In this document: piece by piece, positions 1-11,700 of the stretch
Layout of the letters: every line of letters starts with the position of its first letter
Position numbering within the stretch: position 1 is the first letter of the stretch
From: Eudorina sp. 2006-703-Eu-15
Lineage: Eukaryota; Chlorophyta; Chlorophyceae; Chlamydomonadales; Volvocaceae
Assembly (NCBI GenBank): GCA_003117195.1
Contig: BDSI01000028.1
Span: forward strand, 310,001 to 374,000
Reading direction: 5' to 3'
Length of the DNA: 64,000 nucleotides
Position numbers and translations under genes: made by a program
Notes under the pieces: generated by a model
Databases searched by the model: none
Seen by the model: only the letters and a program-made list of their open reading frames with translations
Told to the model about the DNA's origin: nothing

Positions 1-126
1 ACGCCTCTTGGCAACCGGGCTCGGCCAGATGCCCGCCGTAAGGCCGATGCACTCGGGAGGGCAGGGGACCGAGAGACAAATATGCACACGCTGGCTGGAC
101 TCCAAACCGCGCTATCAATGACGCTG

Positions 127-660
127 TCAGAGACGCCAGGCGCGCCTGCTAGTCAACCTTAAAGTGATCTGCTTCCAAACCTGTTCCCGACACGTGTCCG
201 ATAGCCCCAACCACACCTCCAGTCCCGACCTTGCGAAGCAGCTTTTCCCCGAGCGCAGCTCGGAGCCTAAGTACTGCAACATCCTCCCACAGTGCAGTCG
301 CGGCGTCCCCGCAGGTATGAGCTCCTGCCGTACCTTGCGCTCGCGGTCTGCAAGCTCCTCTGTCTGCCGCTGCAGCGAAAGCGCGCGCTGCTCCAGGCGC
401 TGCTGCTCTGCAGCGAGGTCACGTTGGTGGTTGCACGTGGCCTCCGTGAGCTGTAGGAGTTCGAGCTGCTGCTGCGCCAGGAGCGCTTGCTGCTGTGCCG
501 CTTGGCGCTGCAGGACAGCGAGGATAGATTCGCTCGTGCTTGCAAAAGCTGTTGACGGCGAGGACACCGCTGGAGGGGCAGCTCCGACTGCCATCGTGAA
601 GGCCGGCGCCGGCGGAGGTGTCGGCATTGTACCCGGGGAATGGAATTCATTCAAAGCCAT
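127..660 (-). CDS. Hypothetical Gln-rich coiled-coil ORF, doubtful
   Basis: A single open frame of 177 codons with its ATG at 658-660 and stop at 127-129. I do not recognise a family. Residues 1-45 are Pro/Ala/Ser-rich, and residues about 50-115 are rich in Gln, Glu, Leu and Arg in a pattern (AQQQALLAQQQLELLQL) that would form a coiled coil. The last 60 residues look ordinary but have no motif I can name. The opposite strand is open over the same stretch, so GC-rich chance openness is a real alternative. It could also be an exon of a larger gene or part of a degraded transposon protein. No intron or poly(A) signal was identified. Confidence 0.33.
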   Translation of the reverse strand: MALNEFHSPGTMPTPPPAPAFTMAVGAAPPAVSSPSTAFASTSESILAVLQRQAAQQQALLAQQQLELLQLTEATCNHQRDLAAEQQRLEQRALSLQRQTEELADRERKVRQELIPAGTPRLHCGRMLQYLGSELRSGKSCFARSGLEVWLGLSDTCREQVWKQITLRLTSRRAWRL

Positions 661-2718
661 GATTAAAAATCACGAGATTATCACCTAAGATGAAGAAAAT
701 ATCTTGCGTGCGCAAAGCGCGGGGGAGGCCGACGGCAGGCGTGCTTCTGCCCTGAGGCGATGAGTGTGGGGCAGCCGTAATAATCCATGATAAATTGTCA
801 ACAGTTTGCAAAGCAACCCAGTTGCGCGCGTAGCAACACGGCTGTCACCAGATGGTGTGCACAGCAAAGTCGGTCAAGATCAACATCGTGGTTATTTGAA
901 TCAATCTTCGGCAGCGGCAGACACAGCCGATGTAAAGGAGAACAGCCCAACAAGGCGTGGTTTCGGAGCCGGGACCGTTGGCTCCGGTTTGGCTTGTTCA
1001 AAGCCTAACGCCTCCACCTTGGCAGAACTTGTTGCTCAACAATGTGAAACCCCTTGACGATCGCGTTCATACCGCGCCGTTGATGCGGCCAAACGGTCAA
1101 GGCAACTCGCATGCGTGTCGAAACACGTAACGTGGGGCAGGTTCTGGCTGGCACCGGTAACCCAGCATGCATGGTTCCTCCTGGGTGGCCCACCCGCCCA
1201 CGCGGCACCCATGCGGACTCCCTGCTGCGCCTGCCGCTACAACCGGTTACAACAGTGTGGTTTCTCTGTGCTAGTCTCTGTGCTTGGGTGCTTGCATGGA
1301 GTAGTTCCTTCCTCGTATACCCGGTGTACCCTAGTTCTGTTTCGGCGACGTGGTGTTCGGTGCGCCTTTTGCACTTCGTGCTGTACTAGACCCATATACT
1401 TGGAAATTTTCAAACGCCCTTCTGCGCGATCCGGGTCATTCACTTAAGGTAGCTGGGAGGGAGGATGTGGGCCATGGCGGCCCCGACGGCGCAGTCCTCC
1501 TCAGTGTGCCTTCTTGAGACCTGGGGTCTGGAATGGAAGGGTTGCGGTAACAGCAAGCGGCGCCCGTCTGGTGCGGCCCCCTAACCTGCCCCCGACCGAG
1601 CCGGGGCCGATGGCACGCTCTGGAGACACGCACAAGCCTCAGCAGGAGGCCCCATCGCCCGGCGTGTGTGGTGTTGGTGCGGGCAGGGCGGGCGGCGGCG
1701 ATACCCGGGCAATGGAGGCGTAGCAGTGCCCCCCAATCGCCCGGTGTGTGTACAGTGGGGCGATCGGAGGCAATGGATGCGCAGTCGTCGGTCGATGCGG
1801 AGCCGCGGTTATGGGAGCATAATTACCATTCTTTATCTGCGACTGAGGATGGCGCATCAGCCCGCTTGACATCCGTGGCTAACGACTAGCTGCTAGCCCA
1901 GGGACTTTATTTATAGTCTTGCCCACCCTCCTACTTCATCCGTAAATGCGTGTCGTACACCTGTTTGCCGCCAGACGTCGTCAACAGCGCTTCCAGTGTT
2001 GGCGGCTGCCCTCTGCCCTCACGATTTCGACGACTCTGACGGCGCGCGACACGGGTGGGGGCTAATGGGGAAGCTTGACGCATGAAACCATATCGTGGGT
2101 CGCTTGTGGCGTCTTGTGGGTTGGAACGGTTACGCCGGCAAAGTGTAGCACTGTGCTTCAATAGGAAACATGGTATCATACTACCCAAAAATTTTCTCGC
2201 AAAGCAGACGCGTGCGCGCAGTTACAAACCACTAGGCCACATGCGAAAATCATCTTCCGAAATGCAACCCAAAGATCGACGTCGTCTTCTTTTTAAAGGG
2301 GATTGGCCAAACCAGTAATTTTGTTCAAATGGTGCCTTTCCAAAAAGTTCGTTGGTTGTACGGGTATATGCTCGGCATTTTGTCAGCCAGTTTTGCAAAG
2401 GGTATGCTGCCTGCAAGGACTATCCAAGCACGAGCATAAGCTCGTTGCTTACGTTCCAATTCCGATATCGCCGTTATCCAAATCACGCAACCAGCGCTTG
2501 CAGAACGCCATTTCGTTGGTGCTGCAATGATTGAATGACTGAGCTCTATTATTAATAAAGCTTATACTGGAATCAAGCGCAGTTGTTGCAGCGAAGCAAG
2601 CAGGTTGGTTTATCGAAACCTGTCGCCTTGATGTCACGCAAGCGCCTAATGTCACCGTGACATGATGCTTTCAGGTGACGGTATCACGACTTCAATTCGC
2701 ACACCATCAAATTGCACC
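661..2718. other. Intergenic / VIP1 upstream region
   Basis: About 2 kb with no supported gene. Open frames here are short, overlap on both strands and carry no domain. The last few hundred bases, which are less GC-rich than the genes, should hold the promoter and 5' UTR of the PPIP5K gene. I see no convincing TATA box or repeat. Confidence 0.5.
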
Positions 2719-5700
2719 ATGAAGCGGTTCCTTAGGGGTCTGTTTCGGGCCGCGACCGATGGCCACCACGCCAACCTCCCCAAAATCCGCATCGGGGTTT
2801 GTGCCATGGACAAGAAGGCGCGCAGCAAGCCCATGAAGGAAATCCTCGAGCGCCTCACGGCATGGGGCGAGTTCGAGGTCATCATTTTCGGCGACGAGGT
2901 CATCCTGGAGACGCCCACCGAGGAGTGGCCGCATGTGGAGTGCCTGCTGTGTTGGCACTCGGACGGGTTCCCGCTGAAGAAAGCGCAGGAGTATATCCTC
3001 AACCGGAGGCCTTTCCTGGTGAACGACGTGTTTTTGCAGGTGTGTATGGGGTGGGGAACTCAAATGGGGGGTGACCAGACCGGCACCCGTCGGAGGGGCA
3101 GGTTTCGTGCCGCCTGTGGACATACCCTCTCTGGCTCGCGGACTTCCCTATGATGGATCAGAACAGAGCGCCGGTCTGTACCGTAATGGGTCGGTTTGAA
3201 TGGGCTGAATGGAGCATTCGTCTCATGGTGGACCCTGGCCCCCATCCGGGCGGTCCAGCGGCCCAGATAGCTTCCTGTGAACTTCATGTTTACCAGTACC
3301 CGCCCACCGAGGGCTGTTCACCAATACACCGCCATGCTTAGTGGGGTCGCGCAGCTCTACCAGCCAACGACATCACGAACTCCGGAATGTCAGGATTGCC
3401 TCTTTCTATCTCCGCACCAAACCCGCCTAATCAATCAGCGGGGAGGGCATTGGTGGGGTTTCTTCGCTACGTGACACCGATTCTGCACCAACTTGAACCT
3501 TGGTTGTTGCGCTCAGGCAACGGTGTGGCCCTAAAAGCCCCACCAGCATTCCCTCGCGGCCGTGCACCAACACCTGGACCTCGCTCATCGTACAAGTACA
3601 TTTCCACGCCCAGCTCTTCGCTGGCTATGTGCCGAACCGCTCCGCTGCAAGGCCGTGGGACTGTAGTACCCACTAAGCACTAACCCGCCGGTCCCCCTTA
3701 CCGCTCCTCGTCCCTGTCCTGAGCAGGACGAGCTCCTAGACCGCCGCAAGGTCTACAAGCTGTTGGTGGAGAAGAACATCCCCGTGCCGACCCACATCAT
3801 TGTGGAGAGGGACAACCTGCCAGAAGGTACCGACGGTGTCACCGGAGGCGCGAGGGCCGGGGGTAAGGGCCCGGCCGGCACGCGGTCTGCCCCGGGGGTG
3901 TCATGCCTTGGGCCGCCCAACTTGTTCGAGACCGCATGAGTGCGACACTGACGGCGCGTCAGTATCATAGTCTGAGGAGACCGCCGCTCCTTTCCTTGTT
4001 CTGGGGTTGGGGTTCTGGGGCTGGGGTGGTACATGTGCCTGTCTGTGCAGGCACTCCTCGCCCTTGGATGTTTGCACAGGGGTGCACATGCACGCGCGGG
4101 GTCGTAGGAATCCACGTCCGGATCCACGGGTGTGTATCACGTGTGAATGCCCATGCGTGGACGCGAACCGGCCAGGTCGCCACGCCGTCGCTGTGCCCAT
4201 TGTCAAAAGATTTCCGCGCCATGGCTCCTGCCCACACGTGCACCCGCGCCCATGCTGGCTCCCCGCTCGTTCGCTTTCGCACTCAACCTTTCCCCTTGTC
4301 GCGCCCGGCACCTCCATACCCTCATTGTCAAACGAACCCCGCAAGGCCTCACGGACCCCCCTGGCTTTGCGGAGGACGAGGACTACGTGGAGCTCAATGG
4401 GCAGCGCATCTACAAACCCTTTGTCGAGAAGCCCGTCAGCGGGGAGGACCACAACATCTGGGTCTATTACCCACATTCGATGGTGGGTGCAAGCACGCCA
4501 CGGGCTAACAAACAAAACCGAATCAGGGACAACGGAACCAGTTCCCACCCGGCACCGGGCGACGAGGAGTGGTGGGTGGGATTTGCGCCGGGCTGTGGCG
4601 CTGTGGACTGCGGCGTTTGACCCGTGGCAGTGGCGAGGCAGCCACGGTGCGGAAGGAAAGGGGCTGCAGGCGCAGCAGCGCCACGTGGGAGAGGAGAGGG
4701 TCGCCCGGGCCAACGCCAGGGTGCATGGCTGCGGCAGTCGGGTCAGCGGTTGCGTCGCAGTGACAACAGCTTTGGGTTTCACAAGACCTTGTCTTGTGAG
4801 GCTGATCTGGGTCCGGGGCTGTGTGAGATGGGACAAGGGTGTGGGAAGTGGGATGGGGGGTGATTGAGGTGCGCAAAGCGCAATCCTCATCAGCTTCTTA
4901 GCAATAGTGGATTCACGGGGTGCGCCGGACACGGTTCGGTAATGTCGTAACCCGTCGTCTACAAACAGAAGGGCGGTGCGGGGACGCTTGAGGGCCTGAG
5001 TCTCTCCCGCCGTTGCCGCCGTTGTCACCAGCCGTTGTGGTCGTTTTGTGCACCCTACTGGTTTTCTTTTTTTACCTGCCGGATGTTTGCCCTGGCAGCA
5101 GTCAGCGCGGTATATCTGTGTCGTGTCACTGGCAAATCCTTGTCCGCCCCCCTCCCGCGCGTCTCCGGTCCTCAGGGCGGCGGCGTCAAGTACCTGTTCC
5201 GCAAGGTGGATGACAAGGCCTCCAAGTACGACAGCTCGCACGATGGCAGAGTACGGAGGGATGGGTCGTACATCTACGAGGAGTTCCTGCCCACCGGTGG
5301 CACGGACGTCAAGGTCTACACGGTGGGCCCCAGGTGCGGATGGCAGGATCACGATGCGTCGCACCGGATGGGGGCGGGCGGGACGGAGCGCCCTGTGCAC
5401 CCCTCTCGCAGGGTTAGGAGGCGGTGCCAGCTCTGGAGCTGCCTCTGCGCGGCAATGCAAGGCCGGGGCGGCCGCCCTCCACGTCACCAGCAGCAGAATT
5501 GACACAGTCGCCCTCGAACACGCGCGGGAACGCCGCAGGCTAGCTCGTATCGCAGCCACGTTCCAGGACGAGTCAGCCATCGCTGGGCTGACTGATGCTA
5601 GTGTTTGGAGAACCGGTCGCTTGACGCGCAGAACCGCTCCCGAGAGGCTTTCGACCGCTCCCTCTCCCTACACGCTACACCACCTGCTGATGTATTGCTA

Positions 5701-8700
5701 TCATTAGGCAATATAAATAACTGCTCACGCAGCGTCCCTGGCTGCAGTCCAAGTCTTTCGTTCACCGCCACGGCCTTCGCATCCGCGCGGTGGTCGGCCT
5801 CCCCCTCGCGCCTATCCAGCCATATGGCCGCATCTCACACTTCAGGCGCTGGCTGCCCTTGCCCTCACGGCGGCCGCTGCACAGGTACGCTCACGCGGAG
5901 GCCCGCAAGTCCCCGGTGGTGGACGGCAAGGTGCTGCGCAACGCGGACGGCAAGGAGATGCGCTTCCCGGTGCTGCTGAGCCCCCAGGAGAAGGAGATTG
6001 CGCGCATGGTGTGCCTGGCGTTCGGCCAGAAGGTGTGCGGCTTTGACCTGCTGCGCTCCGAGAAGGGCCGTAGCTACGTGTGCGACGTCAACGGCTGGTC
6101 ATTCGTGAAGAACTCGAAGAAGTACTATGACGACGCGGCGGACATCATGCGCTCCATCATCCTGTCGGCGCTGGCGCCCCACCGCCTCAACATCCAGCCC
6201 AACCTGCCCACGTACACGGGCGGGCTAACCAACCCGGATACAGGCAGCAATGTCGTGGTGGGTGGCTGCGTGGCTGGATGGGGCAAGAGCAGGGCGAACG
6301 GGTGGGAAAGCGTGTGGGTGGTTGCGAACATGGGTCAAGTGTAGCGGCATGGGTTTGTGGGCGAGGAGGATGTGTGGGCATGATGAGTTGACAGAACGGC
6401 TGTGAGACGGAAGCCAGCGCTGCCAAGGACACGATCGGCGGGGTGACGGGGCGGGCGGGTGGCAACCCAAAAGCGGGTGGGGGAGTTAGGTGGGGGTCAG
6501 GTTTTGCTGTTCGAATGATAACAACGGGGTAATGGGCAATGCGTGACACGAATGGGAACGAGGGGGCTCGGGCGTCGCGGCGTGGGCGCCCGATGGGTGC
6601 ACCGCCATGTGTGGCGTGTGATAGGACTGTGGAGCTCAGGAAGGTTCCCACCTGCCGGTCTTCCCGCCCTCCCGGGGGTATCGTGTCGCCCACCTCACCT
6701 CAGAGCGACGACGACGACGAAGAGGCGCTGGTGCCGGGCATGGACGTGAGCGAGGTGCGCCACACCGCCAAGCGCATGCAGAAGGAGGAGCTGCGCTGCG
6801 TGCTGGCGGTCATCCGGCACGGAGGTGAGGGGTTAGGGGGAGGGGACAGGGGGCGACGGGCAGGAGCCGCAAGCCCGGGTGTGTGGACGTGGGGCTGGCC
6901 GGGTTCAGGGCAGCAGTGGGCTTCATAAGCCCCGATGGCCCCAGGCTGTCAGTGACCCGGGTACCCACAGGTTTGTGCACACGCATCGACCCCGCTTCGG
7001 ACACCCGCACCATGTGGCGGCTGAGTGTGGCTGATTGGGGCCGGTGTCACCCGCAGTCCCGTCACGACGTGTTTGCTGGGGCCCTCCCCGCTGCCGTTCT
7101 CCTCCCCCGCCGCTCCCGTTGCCGCTCAGACCGCACCCCCAAGCAGAAGCTCAAGGTGGTGGTCACCCAGGAGCCGCTGCTGACGCTGTTCCACAAGTAT
7201 AAGGACGCCAAGGGCAAGCAGGCGAAGCTCAAGTCCCCGTTGCAGCTGCAGGAGCTGCTGGACATCACCCGGCAGCTGGTGAAGGTGGGTGTGGTGGACT
7301 CGGGCGGTGTGGCTGGGCGGGCGGCTGGGTAGGTTGCGGCGAGGGCTCGCAATCGCGGTGTCGCAGGCGCGTAACCCACATCCGTGTTGTAACGTGCCAA
7401 AGGATTGGTTCATCCGAGCACAGGCCGTCGACCTATAGCCCGCCTCCTATAGGGGTTCTGGACTGGTTCTCTCCTTTATCCGCGACGGTAGGGGTGCGTA
7501 GAGAGGCTGAATCCTGCTGGCCTCTGGGGTTGATGGCCTCGGGGTCCTCTGTTTGGCGGCGGCCCCAATCCGCTGGAAACCCTATCGTCCTATCGTTTCA
7601 TAATGAATGGTATAGGACTTTGAGCGGCGCGATGACGAGAAGGAGGGCGGCGGCGGCCCCACCGACGAGGACCGCGAGGCGGCGCAGGAGGTGCGCGGCA
7701 AGCTGCGCATCATGCAGACCGTGCTGGAGAGCGGCGGCCAGTTCTCGGGCATCAACCGCAAGGTGCAGATCAAGCCGCTCAAGTGGGGCATCGCGAGCGA
7801 CGGGCCCGCGGCGGCGGCGGCGGCGGCGGGTGCCGCGGCCGCGGCCGCCGTGGCGGCGCAGGCCGGGGGCCACCTGGAGGGCGCGGGCGGGTCGGTGGAC
7901 CTCTTGGCGCCGCTGGCGTCGTCAGGTGGGGGCGGCGGGGCGCCGCGAGGGGGCGGTTGATGCGTTCAATGTGGACGTGCATGTGGGCGTCGGTACACGG
8001 TACTGCTGAATTGAGGCATCCCCGAGCTGTATGGTTCGTTGCTGGATCAGGCAACTATAGAAAACAAATATCCGGGCGCTATATACACAGCCAGTAGCCG
8101 CGCCGCTCCTTTGGGGTTCGGGGATATCGATCAGTTGGTGATGACATGTGGGTTACTGAACGAGTTCGGCGTGCACATTACAGACCATGACGCCGGGAAG
8201 CTCTTTATCTGTTTGACCTGATTCCACCCCCCCCTTCCGTGTCTACCAATTTCCTATACCCTTTTCCTTCCCCTCCGCCCCTTCCCCTCCGCCCCTTCCC
8301 CTCGCCCCTTCCCCTCCGCCCCGCCGCCGCGTGTAGAGGCACACGGCTCGGGCACTGTCCCCGGCTCGCAGCAGTCCCCCACCACGGCCGGCTCGAGCCA
8401 TCTGGGGGGTGCGGGTGCCCCGGTGCTGGAGGAGGCGCTGCTCATCCTCAAGTGGGGCGGGGTGCTCACGCACGCGGGCCGGCAGCAGGCGGAGGACCTG
8501 GGCAAGATCTACCGCATGGTCATGTACCCGAGGTGGGTGCGGGCAGGGGTGGCGGGCGGTCAGCGGGCAATCAACGACTGTGAGTTGGATGTGATGGGCG
8601 GTCTAGAATTGGGGGGCGGCGTTGTTCAAAGCGCTCTGGGAAGGCGCAGAGAGTATGGCGCGACAACCGCAACACGATGGTGCCCGGCGTCGGGTTTCCT

Positions 8701-11700
8701 TGGGAGGAATGGCGACTCGGTAGATGTGGTTTGCGGCGCTGACCGACAGGCCAAAAGGGGAGGTCGAGAAAAGGAATGTTGATGGCATGGTCGTGGAGTA
8801 CAGGGCAGGCGGGTTGAGGACCGGGCACCTGTGGCTGAGGTATGAACGGCGGCTTGGCCAGGGTGCTGGGGGAACGTCGCGTAGGGCGGTCCGGTTTCGC
8901 GGTTGTAGCTGCTACAGCCCCTGATCACGGGTCGTTGCGGCCGACGTACACTGGGGGTACTGGTGAGATGCCGTGTCCAGATTGCATGTCGACGGCACCG
9001 TCGGGGTTGATGAATCGATGACGGTGAGAGGTGAGCGGCCCCCCGTGCGCCATGCTCCTGATTCGCCCTTCGTTTGTCACGTTGCCCCATGTCCTGCAGT
9101 GGCGGCAACGGACTGCTGCGGCTGCACTCCACCTACCGCCACGACCTCAAGATCTACTCCTCGGACGAGGGGCGCGTGCAGGTGGGCCGCGGGGAGAGAG
9201 CAGGACAGGAGCGGTTGCGGGGCCTGTCCCTCGCAGGGGTGGCCCCGGCTGGGAAGGGCCCTGGTTGGGGAAGGCCCCAGCGGGCGTGGGATACAGGCAC
9301 CCCCGTCTGCTGGCTACCGGCATTTTTGTTGGGCTGTGCAGACGGTGGCGACCGTGGTATTTCCTGATGTTGCCCTGGACTGCTGCGCGCGTGGGGGGGG
9401 GTGCGGTAGGCTGCCCTGCCCGCTCCAATCAGGAACACCGCCGTAACGCAGCCCCAACGCCCCACCTCACTCGGTCGTCACAACTGTGACTAGTCAGTCC
9501 TCCGTTCGGACATCCTTTCGCCACCGCCGTCGCCGGTACCGCCACCGCGTCGGCCGCCCGACCGCAGCCGTCCCCAGCTCCATCCGCGCCGCACCCAAGT
9601 CTTCACCAACGACGGCACCCGAATGCCCCCTTGCCCACGTCCGCAGACGTCCGCCGCCGCCTTCACCAAGGCCATGTTGGACCTGGAGGGCAACAGCCTG
9701 ACGCCCATCCTGGTGTCCCTGGTCAACAAGGATGCGTCCATGCTGGAGGCCTTTGGGAAGGGCGCCTCGGACGACATTGCGGATGCCAAGGAGGCGCTGT
9801 ACCAGGTGATTGGGAGGGAGGGGCAGGAGGGAATTGGTGATTCTTCGCGGTTTCGCTGTCTTGATTGACAAAAAGGGGGAGTTGGAGAGTGAAGTGGGGT
9901 GATAGGGTGAACGGGTTGGATGAGGTGGGGCGGCGGCAGCGGGGCGGTGGGGTTGGTGTGTAGAGTGGTGCGGTCCGCAGGCCAGCCGACCTGCCCCGCC
10001 TCTTCCCCACACAACGCTTCCCGGGCACACATACATTCACACGCACGCAGACGGGCAACTCTGGAGGCAGTGCTGCGCCCGCACGCACTCCTGCCGTGCC
10101 TGCAAGCGAACAAACACACGCACAGACCCGGAGGCGGTGTTTATGGGCTGTGCCGGGGCAGTTGTGGGGCATACGGGCATTTCCCGGGCTTACCTATGCC
10201 CTTTGCATGCCACGCACTCCTGCTCTGCCTGCCTACTGCGGTCTACGCCCTGAGGCGGTCCGTGCACGCACCGCGTCGGTCCTCACGTGCCGCCGTGACC
10301 CCCTGCAGGCCATGACCTGGGACCCCGAGAAGCCCTCCATGGCCCCCCTGGCGGTCAGCAAGCGCTCCCACACACCCATGATCAGCCCGCCCATGTCCCC
10401 CAAGGTCAGCCGCACATCCTCCTTCGCCACCAAAGGGGTAGGCATGGTTGCTGCGGCCGCCGCCGCCGCAGCTGCGGCGGCTGCCGTTGGCGCCCAGCCG
10501 CAGCAGCAGCCGGGCGACACGGGTTCCACAGGAGGCGGCACCGCCGGGGGCTCCGCCGCGCCGCCGACCTACGTGCTGCCTGTCCTGCAGAGGATGGTTG
10601 ATAGGCTACAGGCGCTCAAGGCAGCGGCGCGGCAGCGGGAGGAGGAGATTGCCCGCGAGGCCGCGGAGGCCGTCGCCGCGGAGGCCGCAGCGACGGCGGC
10701 GGCCGAGGCGACCGGTGGAGCTTCCGCGGCCGCCCCGGCGGCGGCGACTGCGGCCGCCGCCACGGCGGTGACGGAAGAGCAGCAGCCGCAGCAGGATGCG
10801 CAGGTGGTGCAACAGGGGCAGGAGAAGGCGGCGGACGGTGAGCAGAAACCGGAGGCGAAGCCGGAGGAGGCACAGCCGGGTGAGGAGGTGGTGGTGGCGG
10901 AGGCCGCAACAGCACCCGGGGCAAGCGACGCGCCGCCGGCAGCGGAAGCGGCAGCGGAGACGCCAAAGGCGGACAAGCCCGCCGCCGCCAGCGGTGAGCC
11001 CGCTGTCCCCAACGCCTCCGCTGCGACGCCAGCGGAGACAGCCGCCAACGACGCGCAGGCCGGCGAGGGCGCTGGAAGCGCGGCCGAAGCCACCACCACC
11101 GTGGCCGACACCGACACAGCCACAGCAGCGGCGCCGGCGGCTGACGACTCCTCAGCGCCGGAGCCGTCGTCCCAAAGCACGCGCCAGCAATCGGCCTTCG
11201 AGCCCATGGCCTCAGTTCCCCTCCCCGAGGAGCCCGCGCCGCCCGGCATCTCCACCGCCGTGGGTGCCGCGGTGGAGGCTGCGGCGCAGGGCGCCGACCC
11301 CGCGCCTCCGCGCCGCGTGCCGCACCCTTCGCCCGCCGCCTTCGGCTCAGTGACGCACATGCAGCCACTGCGTCCCAGCCCGCTGTCAAAACGGCCCCAG
11401 GAGCCGGCGGCCGCCGCGCAGGCGCTTTTCTCCGACACGCTGCTTCGGGCCAACAGCGCGGTCTCCATCATTTCGCGCCTGCCGGACACACCGCTGGGGC
11501 TGCTGCGGCGCCTGGTGGAGCTGCTGCGCCTGCTGGAGGACCGGCTGAGGCAGCTGGTGCGGGAGGAGGGCGCGGCAGCGCGCGGCAGCGGGCCGACCAA
11601 GTACAGCTCCCTCAGCATGGACCCCAAGGAGCGGGTGCACGACGAGTCGCAGCCGTGTGGCGGGGAGAAGATGCTGCTCATGTTTGACCGGTGGGTGGGT

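Noticed and set aside
3901..5580. 559-codon minus-strand ORF
   Set aside because: It runs antisense through VIP1 introns and exons 3-4, has Pro/Ala/Arg-biased composition and no domain; the plus strand carries well-matched VIP1 exons.
10569..11681. 370-codon minus-strand ORF rich in Ser and Ala
   Set aside because: Antisense shadow of the Ala-rich VIP1 exon 12; GCC/GCG repeats are open in several frames.
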